Shown: one piece after another, positions 23,471 to 34,549 of the stretch | Layout of the letters: each line of letters starts with the position of its first letter | Numbering within the stretch: the first letter of the stretch is position 1 | Source: Deuterostichococcus epilithicus | Lineage: Eukaryota > Chlorophyta > Trebouxiophyceae > Prasiolales > Stichococcaceae | Length of the DNA: 64,000 nucleotides | NCBI GenBank assembly: GCA_033439295.1 | Contig: JAVTLE010000014.1 | Span: 1-64,000 of the forward strand | Direction: 5' to 3' | Position numbers and translations under genes: made by a program | The notes under the pieces: generated by a model | What the model saw: the letters and a program-made list of their open reading frames with translations, nothing else | Told to the model about the DNA's origin: nothing | Database searches by the model: none

Positions 23471-24366
23471 GTCTACAGAGTGTAGACGCTGGGCAACCGG
23501 CGCACTGCCTGTGGGAACTGCCGGCAGGCGGCGTGCAGCAGCTCTGGACCGGTCATGTACGGTAGCTATGGTAATTGCCCGCATGCCGCACGCCACACCA
23601 TGCCTGCATGCCGCATCATGCAGGCCGAGTGCTGGTCTGCTTACCTGGAGACGTCGTCAGCGTTGCCGCCAAGAGTGAACATTTTGTATTGGCTTGTTTC
23701 GCCATTCATCAAAAGGTAGGTATGTACCTGCTTTCTAGCACACTGTTGGCAGAATTCTTCAGGCCCAGTTTTGGTAACGAGCGCGTGTGCTTTCGACATG
23801 ATTGGCTTTCATGACTTTGGTTCGTGGAGGTATCGCTTGACCTACAACTGTATGTACCGTTCCATGGGTCAAGAAGCCATGCAATTGCCATTACGACCTG
23901 TGAACGTGCAGATGGTATCACGGCCGTCACCGCTCCAGCATGCCTGTGTCTGCTAGGTATCTGATGGTTGAGAGCGCGCAACAGATTCGACAGACAATGC
24001 CGTTGCACAACATAGACACGAACGTCGCAACATATGCCCGCCAAAACAAAGCTGAAGTCGCGGCAGCGCCGCAGAGGGCGCGACAGCATGTCGCTACCAT
24101 GACAAAGAAACAGGTGCACAACATGAGCGTCCGGAATTGCCATTCTGTGCTATTCAAAAGACGGGTCCACCGCCGCGGATATTGGTGTGCACGAAGGTGT
24201 ACGTGATGGCAGGGGATGGCGCGGCGCGGCCTTCTGAGTGAGGTGCATACTGACACGGGCAACCAGGGCTGGCAACAAGAGCCGCTGCCCGTGCCAAAGC
24301 TAGGAAGTTCACGACCAGATCTCAAGCCCGATCCCCAGCAGAACAAACATCGGGGCGACCGTCTCA
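23471..24366. other. Convergent intergenic region
   Basis: Lies between the 3' ends of the beta-propeller gene (plus) and the proline-rich gene (minus). It is less GC-rich than its surroundings. Open frames are short and lack splice support. I see no RNA gene or repeat. Confidence 0.5.
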
Positions 24367-26721
24367 CTACTGCGGCCCTTGGGACACAGCGCTGGAAGCT
24401 CTGCGGTGCCGTTGCCGCCGCGGCTTTGGCGCCACGAACGGCTTTCCGGCCACAACCGCGGCTGCTGCCGCATTGCCAACCCGTACGTGTGGCGCTTGGA
24501 ACGTCTTGGCCGCAGGCACCACCGCCGCGTCCGACTTCAGGCCCCGTAGCGGCTGCGCCGTCGACGCCGCCAGGCGTGCAGCGTCGCCCGGAGGCACATT
24601 GCGCTGCGTGCCCGGGATGAGCGTCAGCGCGCCGACAGCCGGGCCGCCGACCGGCGCGCCCGTCGCCGCTACCGCTGCAGCCGTCGGCGCCGCCGTTGGC
24701 GCCGCCGAGGCCGCTGCCGCAGCGGACACCGGCCCGGTGCTGGGCGGCCTGTTGCCGACAGCGACGTACACCGCGCCGGGCGGCTGCGGGTCGTTGGCCC
24801 CATACACAGGGCCGCCGCCGCGGCCGGGGTCGGCAGGGTCGTCCGCCGGCGCCGGGTTCCAGTTGATGCCGCCGTAGTCGCCGGTGTCGTCGACTGGCGG
24901 CGGCGGCGCGGCGGCGGCGCCACGCTGCAAGTCGTCGCCGGAGCCGCTGACCGCTGTCGGCGCCGGAGTCGGCGCCGCCGTGGCGGACGACCCATCGGTC
25001 ATCGTAAAAGCAGTCGGTGTCATGCGCCCCTGCTGCTGCGCCAATGGCGGCCCGCGGTATATGGCACCGGGCCCAAGGCTGCCCTGCACCGCCGCCGGCT
25101 GCGCCGTCGGCGCCGCGGTCGGCTGCGGCGTCGGCTGGGCGGTGCTAGAAGACGCCTGGGACGAGGAACAGGAGGAACCCTTTAAAAAAGCAGGAGAGAC
25201 TGCTGCGCGGTCCGTTGCCTTGTGACACATGATGCACACTGCGGGCCATGTGCCGGCCTGCAGCACTGAGTTTTGGGATGGTGCTGCGATTTGGGTACAC
25301 GATCAAGAGAGCTGAAACTTTATGCGCAAAAATCAGAGCGACTTGCAAGCTGCCAGGCTTTGACAACATCTGACGCGGGTCATGCACACCTGGTCGGCAA
25401 AGCCGTTGATCTGGCTGTCCGGCACTGTGCGCCCATTCGGCGGCGACGCAGTCTGTGCGGCCGTCTGTGCAGACAGCCGCGGCTGCCCGCCAGCCGCCGG
25501 CGCCGCCGTCGGCGCTGCCGTCGGTGCTGCTGTGGGCGCCGCCGACGCTGCCGCAGCAGAGACCGGCCCGGTGCTGGGCGGCCGGTTGCCAGCGGCAACG
25601 TACACCGCGCCGGGCGGCTGCGCGTCGTTAGGACCGTAACGCGGCCCGCCGCCGCGGCCCAGGTCGGCAGGGTCGTCTTGCGCGGCGCTCCCCAGGTCTG
25701 TTGCCGTGCCCTCCGGCATCGGGCGGCCGTCAGGCTGGTCCGTAGGCAGCTGCTGAGACGGCGGCGGGGGGCTTGGGACGGCTGCGGTTGCGGCCAGGAA
25801 CACAGGCGTTGGCGCTGCAGTCGACCTTGGCCTCGGCGCAGCCGTTGGCTTAGGTGTGGGCGCCGCCGTCGGTACCGCGGTCGGCGCGGCGGTCGGCCTT
25901 TGCGTTGGCGCTGCCGTCTGTGCAGACAGCCTCGCCTGCCCTACCGCCGCCGGCGCCGCCGTCGGCGCTGCCGTCGGCACAGCAGTCGGCGCCGCCGACG
26001 CTGCCGCAGCAGAGACCGGCCCGGTGCTGGGCGGCCGGTTGCCAGCGGCAACGTACACCGCGCCGGGCGGCTGCGCGTCGTTAGGACCGTAACGCGGCCC
26101 GCCGCCGCGGCCCAGGTCGGCAGGGTCGTCTTGCGCGGCGCTCCCCAGGTCTGTTGCCGTGCCCTCCGGCATCGGGCGGCCGTCAGGCTGGTCCGTAGGC
26201 AGCTGCTGGAACGGCGGCGGGGGGCTTGGGACGGCTGAGGTTGCGGCCAGGAACACAGGCGTTGGCGCTGCAGTCGACCTTGGCCTCGGCGCAGCCGTCG
26301 GCTTTGGTGTGGGCGCCGCCGTCGGTGCCGCCGTCGGCGCGGCTGTCGGTTTCGGCGTTGGCGCCGCTGTCGGCTTTTTCGTCGGGCCGGCTGTTGGCCG
26401 TAGAGTTGGCGCTGCAGTGGGCTTTGGTGCTGGCGGCGGGCGCGGCGGCGGGCGCGGCGGCGGCCTCGGCGGCGTCCTTGGTGGTGGTTTCGGTGGTGGG
26501 CTGCTGGACGTTGCTGTCGTGGCAACATTTGCCAGCCGGGCGCTGCTGCTGCTGCTGCTGCTGGTAGTGGGAGCCTTGGTGGCGGCTGGATACAGGCGTG
26601 GCACCCACGCCATGACGGGGTCCAGCTCGATGCCTACCCGTGCCGCAGCAGGGCTCACGCACAGCAGTGCAGCGCACAGCAGCGGCAACATGGCGGCGGC
26701 GGCGGCTGCGGGCCGATACAT
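24367..26721 (-). CDS. Secreted Pro/Thr/Ala-rich protein, hydroxyproline-rich-glycoprotein type
   Basis: Two exons, 26721-25390 and 25155-24367, about 706 residues. The N-terminus has a clear signal peptide: MLPLLCAALLCVSPAAA after a short lead; ATG codons at 26721 or slightly downstream could both serve. After it come a Ser run, a Pro-rich tract of PPR/PPK repeats, and long PTAAPT/PTPKPTAAP blocks. These are typical of hydroxyproline-rich wall or matrix glycoproteins, which are secreted and O-glycosylated on Hyp and Thr/Ser. A 151-residue module with the signature DQPDGRPMPEGTATDLGSAA and PPGAVYVAAGNRPPSTGPVS occurs twice in exon 1. A diverged third version lies in exon 2. The C-terminus is basic (KPRRQRHRR). 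No enzymatic domain is visible. A cell-wall role is inferred from composition alone. Confidence 0.82.
25541..26303 (-). repeat. Tandem 453-bp intragenic duplication
   Basis: Positions about 25541-25850 and 25994-26303 are almost identical at an offset of 453 bases, which is exactly 151 codons, so the duplication keeps the reading frame. Differences are a few substitutions (for example around 25752 against 26205). It lies within exon 1 of the secreted proline-rich protein. Confidence 0.92.
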
Positions 26722-27824
26722 TGCCGCATGACACTGCCGCGGCTGCATCGAGACTGTGCCGGCGATGTCAGAGATGGCGCGAGCAGGCCCCAACGAGCGC
26801 CATGGCGTCCTGTTACGAGGCCCTGCCGTCCACGCTGGCGGGCGCGCCACTTCCTGCCTGTACGAGCGGACCCGGTGGTTGCTGGCTGCTGTGCTCCTCC
26901 CGTCCGCAAGAGTCTGCACGCCACTGACACCAGGAGTGAAGCCGTTGCGCACTTCGTGCTGGGCATTACTGGTGCCCGGTGCCCTGCTCCGAGCTGGCGG
27001 AGACCTCTCGAAACAAGTGTACACCCTGCTCTGGTTGTCGCACCACCCAACCCGGACTAGCCGTGGAGAGCGGCAGCGACCGGAGCGCACGGGGCCGAGA
27101 CACGGCGAGCGGCGTCCGGGAGACAGACCGCAACGCGTGCGGGGGAGGCGACGCTCCGGAAGTCAACGTTTGATCAGCTGAGCCGCAAGGTGCATGGGCG
27201 CCGTATGGACAGCGCCGCTTCAGCTCTGCTCAGTCTGGCGGATGATGACCTCCGCGCGTCGCGCCGAGGGAGCAGCCACAGGCAGACAGTCAGGCACGGC
27301 GCCACTACGGAAGAGCGCAGGCCAACGCGCGTCACCTGGTAGACGAGCAGCTGCGGGTGTCCCGTCAGGACTGCCTCGAAGCAGCGGCCGGCTCGCGGCC
27401 GGAGTCGCGTGGGCTGACGAGCTGCTGACTGCTATCTGCGGGGTGGGATGACCCGTACGGAGAGGGGAAGTAAACGGGGTTTTGCAGGGTTGGTCAAGAG
27501 GGCGCCAGGTGGCGTCACAAATATATTTACGTGTATATATTGCGAAACGCCGAAAAAGTCTCGCAAAAGTCTCTCGCACGGCTCCCTTTGCCACAGTCAC
27601 TCATGTCTTCCTCCTATGCTGTTCATCATCCGACGACTTTCCGACTCCGTCACGTCACGCCGTGTGCTACTGAAGACCGCATCGCGGTGCCTCAGTGGCC
27701 ATTCCTGGCCCAGTACCCACCTACAAAGCCGCTGTAAGAAAACCTACTGCGGTGTGGACCTACCTCGCCCCACGGCACGTGTATCGAAATCGAGGTTCAC
27801 GCGCTAACAAGCCCTCCACACGGG
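26722..27824. other. Intergenic region upstream of the proline-rich gene
   Basis: Both flanking genes are on the minus strand, so this should carry the proline-rich gene's promoter and the 3' flank of the VASt gene. It includes an AT-rich stretch at about 27520-27545 (ATATATTTACGTGTATATAT) that stands out from the GC-rich background. A small plus-strand frame at 27204 (about 45 codons) starts with ATG but shows no similarity; I do not call it. Confidence 0.45.
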
Positions 27825-29965
27825 CTATACCGGCTGAGCCGCCAAGAGCGCCGACCGCATGCCTGCCCGCCGTCCGTACTCCAGTGCTAACACCGCCACG
27901 CCGCCGACAATTGCTGCCGCCACCGCAAAGGACGCTGCAGAAGTCGCCCACGACCGTCGCACGGCAAGCCCCTCCACCTGCAGCTGCTGCACCGCCGCCT
28001 CCACGCTCCGCAGCCTGCGGTAGCAGACAATGCAGATGGAGACAGCTCTGAAGAGCGTGCACTGCGCAACTCAGGCGTCCATGGCGTGCATGCGTCATGA
28101 GATGACATGTGAGAATCGGCTAGCGTGCAGGAAGACACGCGCCTGCTGGACAGCTGACGCAGCTCTGCGGCGGACCCTGACGGACCAAAGCCTGCGCAAA
28201 AAGGTACGAGGAACAGCGGCGTCAGCGGAAGGGTTGGCTTGTAGCACGGCTGGGTCTACAAGGTTACCTTTTGGGAGCAAAACACGTCCCTGAGCTGCAG
28301 CGTCCTTCTTGGGCTTCCATAATGGAGTGCACCTGATACTTCAGACTTGGGCGTTGCGGGCGTCGCATCAAAGAAAGCCTCCTCGTCTGTCGAGCTGCGG
28401 GAAGAAGTGCTGTTCTGCAGGGGTCCTGACCGCGCTGCGGCTGGTGGCGCGGCGGGCGTGTCCACCTGCACAGCAGCTTCCTAGGATCAGCCCAGCATGC
28501 GTGCCCTATTGCTGCAGGTTGCGGTGCTAGCGCCAGTCGTCAGGATATTCGACAAACGGTCCAGCCTGACACACGACGCAGCACCCTTTTGTTTGCTGAA
28601 CACCGCATTCCGTGCAGCTACGCCAGTAACCCACTCTGACAGGCAGACCGTCTGGAAGCTGCCTGTGTCGCCATGCCCTGAGCTTGCGATCCCCTCGGCA
28701 GACTCTCGGCAGGCTGAAGCCTAGACAGACGACGTCCCGACATAAGAAGGTCAAATGCCAGGCAGCCACCGACCTGGGGGGCAGCGCCGGCGGCGGCGCA
28801 CCACGAAATGCAGAAAGCCAAGAATCCGTCGATGGTGGCCCGCGCCTGCGCCGCCATGGTCTCCTCGATGGTACCTACCAGTCCCCACGGCCCCGCCGCC
28901 GCGCAGCTGATGTCCACCCGCATCTGCGGCAGCGGCAGGCACCCGCGATGAGCGGCAGCAGCATCTGCTGCAGCAAGGACATCTGAACAGTGGCCGTCGA
29001 GGTTTGCCGGCGCAGCACTTTTGTGTCTGAAGCTGAGCGCTGGCAGTGGTGCTGCGGTGGGCTGATCACGTGCAATGCCAACAGCGCTAGCGAGCGAGTT
29101 GGCGTGTGACTTAGCGGGTAGGGCATGTTGGCATATTGATAATATTTGTAAAGCTTATTCCGGCTGAACATGCCTGGCAGCCGCCGCCCTGCGGCTCCAG
29201 CCGCAGCGCGGAGGAGGTCGTGAACTTGGAGCCGCCAGGAAAATCCAGTATGGGCTTTGAATTGATGGCAATGGCGCCGCCGCCGGCGTCCTCCCGCATC
29301 GACACCTCCCTGATCGTCAGCGTCTCGATGCCTGCAGATCGGAGCAGTGTGCAGCAGCTTGCAGCATGACAGGGCAACGAGTTTGGGTCGGCTCATCCGT
29401 CCCTCTCAAGTGCACAGAGGCTCATAGTTAGCACAGCCGCGGTGGCTAGCAGACAACCTGCTGCTTCCTACACAGCAATCGCTTTGAGCTTGCGCATCCA
29501 GCGAGCGGCCAGCAGCAGGCGCACCCAGCGTCCGAGTCAGCGCCGCGGGCGCGTTGACTTTGGTTGCAAACACCACCTCGCGCCTGCCGTCCTCCCAGTC
29601 GCCCACCCGCGCATTCGGGTCCATGTTGCACTCCGCGTGGTACCGCTGCATCGCCTCCGGGCCCGCATACACGCGGTCAAACACCTCCTGTGGGAAAACC
29701 ATTCGGATGCAAGGGTTGCTTAGGGTGGACGGAAGAACCGCAGCGAAGTGAGCTTTCGGAGTTTCCACTCATGCAAGATAGGCGAGCTCGTTTGTCCAAG
29801 CTTGCTGAAGCCTGCGTGTGGATGTGCAACCCATCTCGCATCGCCTGTGTGCAGGATGCCTGAGGACAGCATGAGCACAGTGCGAGCGCGTGGCCCGGCA
29901 CACTTCGTGCGCACCTGCGGAGTCAGGTCCGGCACGAAGGCAGACGCCTGGACTTTCTTGACCAT
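27825..29965 (-). CDS. VASt/START-like lipid-binding protein with C-terminal membrane anchor
   Basis: Eight exons: 29965-29915, 29687-29525, 29331-29174, 28923-28802, 28662-28635, 28465-28333, 28191-28143, 28014-27825; 297 residues in one frame. Residues about 10-150 look like a VASt (START-superfamily) domain: EVFDRVYAGPEAMQRYHAEC, then VGDWEDGRREVVF, ILDFPGGSKF, and the C-terminal VDISCAAAGPWGLVGTIEE helix entry. A Ser-rich linker (SSRSSTDEEAFFDATPATP) and a short coiled coil (VEAAVQQLQVEGLAV) follow. A hydrophobic helix (FAVAAAIVGGVAVLAL) comes just before the end, with a short basic tail. GRAM-VASt-TM proteins (Lam/Aster) move sterols at ER contact sites; here the GRAM domain is not seen. 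Two introns use GC donors (after 29174 and 28143). Domain assignment is by motif only. An earlier exon upstream of 29965 cannot be excluded. Confidence 0.68.
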
Positions 29966-30773
29966 AGTGGCCAGTTCTGTGCGACCTCAGCAATCGCTGA
30001 CTACGTGCCCATTGTGCTGTTGTTGCACGGCAGGTGCATGGGTGCAGCTGGCAAACCCTGCGCATGCGTGCGAGCCTACTCTACACCAGCTCAGATTTGG
30101 GTGCATCCATTAATTTACTGGGGGACGCCCTTGAGAGGCGCTGTCGCTCCTGCTGACGTTGCTGCACCTCTTCAACGCCTCCCAGATCACCCCGCGAATT
30201 TATCAAGTCAACCGAGTGCGTTCGCCGCCAGCTACTTCCTAGTGTAACACAAGACCAGTTTGTATGTGTTTTGCACGGAGTTGTGCGCATGGCGATTTCC
30301 AGCTTCTCAGCATTGCAGTTTTTGTCAGGACACGTCAGCAATTGTGAACAGCAGATGCAAAGGCAATCAGGAGCGTTTGTGTTCTTCGCAGTGCTGCTGA
30401 CACGATAATGATTCTGCTACTTACATGCCACAATGCAAAACTGCAAACACAATCGCGCCGCAGCATGACAAGACGATGCCTTTGAAAGCACTCTGCTGCT
30501 GCCAATTTCTACCAACCACCTCCGTGCTGCCCCCTGGGTTCAGAGACTTAAGAGAGATTGTAGCTGCATATGCCGTTGCTGCAGTCTGATCGAAATCCGC
30601 ATGGCAGCTGCAGCATGGACGCACAAAACCACGGCACATGCGTCATCAGCGCCAGCAATTCATGCCTGCCGCGGCAAGGCCCCGACAGCCAGTCGCAGTA
30701 GCCACTTCTCCCGAACAGCAAGTCGCTGGAGGATTGATCCGCAGGTCTACACGACACGCTGCACCTGCGCCGC
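29966..30773. other. Divergent intergenic region
   Basis: Lies between the VASt gene (minus) and the FAD oxidoreductase gene (plus), so it probably contains both promoters. A minus-strand open stretch at about 30081-30250 is Gln/Arg-rich and could be an upstream VASt exon, but no convincing splice link or GRAM motif was found. Confidence 0.4.
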
Positions 30774-33700
30774 ATGCAGCATGGTCACGCTCGAGCAAAC
30801 AGCATGCCGCGTCGGCAGGGCTGCGGCAGCGCATCGCAGCATGCATCTTACTGCCGCAGCGTGCCGAGCGTCATCTGCGAGCTCCCCGAACGGTGATGCG
30901 CTGTCAGGTGAACCCGGAGCAGAAAATCACACTCTTCAGCGGGTGAAGCGATTGAGCCTGCCACGCTTTGCGGCTGAGGAAGGCACTGTGCCGCCGTCAT
31001 CCTTTCAGCGCTGAGCTGGCTGACATCTGCAGTGCCTGACACCAGGCGGCCGCAGGTATGCGGTCATTGGCGGCGGCCTCGCGGGCGTGGCCACGGCATG
31101 GCACCTGCTGCAGCACGGCACCGCCGCAGCGCCGGTGCACGTCGAGCTGTTTGACCCTGCAGGCGCGTGCCGGCTGGAACGCCACGCTGCCCATGTCTGC
31201 AATGACGGCGTGATGGCACGTCCAGGGGTTGCATGGGAGGAGCAGGACCGCATTTCAGGGTTGAGGGTTTCAGGTCACGCAGAGCGCCTTGCCAAACGCT
31301 GTGCCGGGCGCTCCAACCGCCGCAGTCCCGACGTTTTGTGCAGCGCAGGGCTGGGCGGCGGCGCATCGGGGGCGGCAGCAGGTCTGCTGCATCCCTTCAG
31401 CCCGCGGGGGCGGCCGCTTTGGGCGGCAGAGGCCGCGCTGCCGGCAGCGCGGCGGCTGCTGGCGGCGGCTCAGGTCGCGGCGCCGGACATGTGCTTCTTC
31501 TGGGACACGCCCCTGCTGCGGCCTGCCGCGGACGAGAAGCAGGTGAGAGAGTGGCGAGTCTCTGAGCCGACGCCAGATGTGATCCTAAAACCTCGTGTCA
31601 CTGCTCATGTTGCCGTTCGGGAGCATGCTCCTGCAAGCACGCTCTTTGGAGAATTGCTGCTCTTCTGAGCTCGGCTGGCATGCCGCACTCCGCTGCATAC
31701 CGCAAGGCTTCTGCCCCTGCGGCAGCAGCGTGCCGGCAGGGTGGCGCCACCCAGCTGGAGCAGCCAGTCTTTGCAGTGAGGGACGTGCACGGATAAACGC
31801 ATGACAGGGTGCCCTGGCCGCCACCGGGCCTGGGTCGCCATCGCCCGACTAGCACACCCCACTCGCAGCCGGCACACGCACAGACAGCCTGCCGGTGCTG
31901 CACTTCCCGTTGCAGGCTGGCGAAAGAAGACCCTAAACCCTGCTGCCCACCGCAGTCCCTCACCGCACTCAGGCACGGGACATCGGCGGGGCGCCAGCGG
32001 CGGTCGCGGGCGTCGCCGCGACGCTGCTGCAGGCGGCAGCCGCCGAGGCGACGCTGCCGGGCCTGAGCAGCCGCGGGCTGCCGTCGCTGCTGCTGCACGG
32101 CGGCGCCGTCGTCGACTGCCGGGTGTACCTCGGGTGATGGCCCCATAGTCGTCATGTGAAACCCCCGTGAAATGCTGTTCTGGCCAAGCTCTTCTTCAGT
32201 CAACGCAACACAGCCGCTGATGTCACACCTGCAGCGCGCTGTGGGCTGCGTGTGAGGCGGCTGCCGATGCACGCAGCGGCAGCGCAGTGCTGTCGCGACG
32301 ACGTGTGCCGTCGCTGGCGGCGCTGGAAGAGGGCAGCGGGCCTTACACCGCTGTCGTCGTGGCGGCCGGGGCAGGCACCGGCACAATCGCCGAGATCGGT
32401 GGGTGTGCGCCCACAAGCAGGCAGCATCAATGCAAGAGTCGAATGGCATGCAACCAGCCGCCAAACGTCTCGGATTCGGTTGTCACCTACTGGCGGTCAG
32501 CCGCGCCCTGCGTATGCAGGTACCATATGCGTATGCAGGTACCACGTGACAGATGATGCAGATCAGATGCAGCAGCCTATGTCAGGCCGCATACAATTCA
32601 CCACAGGCTCCCTACTGCAAAGTCCAGCACCAAATACACCCTCCCTAGAACTCATATTGGAACTGCTGTGCCTGCCGCAGGCGAGGGTACCTTCCCGGTC
32701 GACCTGCAGGAGGGCTACACCCTGCAGATGGCGCCGCCAGAGGCATCCGGCACCGCAGACCTGCGCCTGCACAACAGCGATGGCGGCACGGACAATAGCC
32801 CCAGCAGCAGCCGGGCTGCCGCTGCCGGCCGCCCTGCAGTTGCGCCCTGTCAGTCTCCAGCCACTGACCGTGATGCCAGCGGCAGCACCGCAGCCGCGGG
32901 GGCAGAGCTCAGCGCCCCTGCCGGCGCCTGCAGCGGCATTGGCATCGCAGCCCACGCCAGCGTCGCCGACAGTGCAGAGGCCGACGGCTACCCCCTTGTC
33001 AACGGGAAGACCGCTCCGAGCCTGCTGGGTCGGACATACCTGGCGGCGCAGGGGAGGCTTTGCCTGGTTGTGGGCGCCAGCAAGGGCCCTGGGGAGCGGC
33101 ATGCGGTGGCGCCAGAGGTAAGGGGATCGATCGATGTTGTGTGATGATACCAATTCCTGGCGACACAGCTGCAGAGGCCTGCAGAGTGGGCTGCCTTGCA
33201 CATGGTATGGAGCGCTTTTGGGTTCGCATCATGCAGTTGGTTCAGGAAGTTTATCGGGCTGCGGGATGCTGCACGATACCATGCATCCTTGAGGAGCTGC
33301 CACAACGGGCGCGGCAATGTGAGCTCGTGTGCTGGCATCCAGGTCTGCGGCCGTCTCGTCCGCAACGCCGGCGAGGCCACCATGGCGACCGCAGGGCTGC
33401 ACCCCGCCATCGCCGGTGTCTGGGCGCCGGCAGCAGGGTGGCGGGTAGCGGCGGTCCGCGCCGGCGTGCGGGCCATGCCACACCGCACGAATGAGGGCAC
33501 GCTGCCACTGGCCGGCTGCCTCCAATGCTCCGACAGGGGCTCCAGGTGGGAAAAGGCAGTGACCGAGTCATCAGGCAGTGTGCAGCATGCTTAGACGAGC
33601 ATGTCATCAGGCGATGGTGCGTCTCACAAGCAAATAGACTGTCGCCATGCACATCGATGTCGACCACTTGCACAGCGTGACACCAGCACATGGATGCTTG

Positions 33701-33968
33701 TGGAGGCAGCACTCAACCTCGGCTGGAAAACGTTTCACGATGGCTTTCAGCATGTGCATAAAGGTGGTGGGCGGTCACGGGGCTGGGGGCCCGCGGCTTG
33801 GTCATGCACGGCTGGCTTGGGGAACAGCTGGCGGCGGCAGTCGTGGCAGATGACGAGTCGCTGCTGCTGCCGCAGCTTACGAGGTGGCACCGTAGAGCAG
33901 GCAAGAAAGACAGGCAGACCCTACATCAACTGCCGCAACGGAAGCACACGACACATTCGAGAGCATAG
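30774..33968 (+). CDS. FAD-dependent oxidoreductase, DAO (D-amino-acid/glycine oxidase) family
   Basis: Nine exons: 30774-30892, 31056-31162, 31349-31542, 31707-31775, 31973-32133, 32235-32398, 32681-33117, 33343-33545, 33764-33968; about 552 residues. Exon 1 is basic and Ser/Ala-rich, like an organelle transit peptide. It leads into the FAD-binding Rossmann motif RYAVIGGGLAGVATAWHLL, then GGGASGAAAGLLHPFSPRG, VVVAAGAGTG, FPVDLQEGYTL, PSLLGRTYLAAQG, AVRAGVRAMPHRTNEGTLPL and the C-terminal GLGARGLVMHGWLG. These are the landmarks of plant/cyanobacterial DAO-type oxidoreductases, which oxidise amine or amino-acid substrates with FAD. The substrate is unknown. Between QMAPPEASG and PSLLG sits an extra low-complexity segment of about 75 residues. 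Intron 2 has a GC donor (after 31162). Exon 4 borders and the start are the least certain parts. Confidence 0.82.
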
Positions 33969-34549
33969 TGCATGATCAGTCAATTCCAGTGCGTTCAGGG
34001 CGTGCAGGCGCTGTGACGCTGGTGTGCATTGCAAGGCTTCTGCAGACCAATGCAGACCAACGCAGAGCTTGGTCAAAATCTCATGATAATTTTGGCAAAG
34101 GAAGCTGTGTGGTGTCCGGATATGCACTGCGCTTTGGAGAATAGGTGCGTCCGTCAATGCAGAAAGGGCGATTGTTGGAATGTCCATGGCTGTCAGTCGC
34201 TACCTATCAATTCTGCGGTGGGGTAGCATTTGCACCTAACCTCTGTTCAAAATTGTGATGAAAAGAGGCTACGGAAAGCGCATAACAGCTCAATCCGTCA
34301 ATTCAATGTGTTTGATGGAGGCAGTGCCCCCCCAGCAGAGAGGCGCCAGTCACCGGATGCAGAAAACTGAGAAGCTCGCGCAGCTCACAAACTGCTCCCG
34401 AGTCTCTTGCCGTCGCAGACCAAAAATCGGGAAGCCGTCCGGCGGGACCACTGTCAACTAGCGTTCCCATACCCTACCAGCCCTCCCCAGCTCCACTGTG
34501 TCACCCCGTCTGCAGATTCCCCCAGCAGCGCCGAGCGCGCCTGGCCAGC
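33969..34549. other. Convergent intergenic region
   Basis: Short region between the 3' ends of the FAD oxidoreductase (plus) and the aminotransferase (minus). It is less GC-rich than the coding DNA and contains only short open frames. Nothing else is recognisable. Confidence 0.55.

Noticed and set aside
25273-26238. Arg/Cys-rich open frame on the plus strand
   Set aside because: It is the mirror of the duplicated Pro/Thr/Ala-rich exon. The minus strand has a signal peptide and a normal start.
27204-27450. Possible small gene starting ATGGACAGCGCC on the plus strand
   Set aside because: There are only about 45 codons before a stop. Downstream open sequence is in another frame without a credible donor, and there is no similarity.
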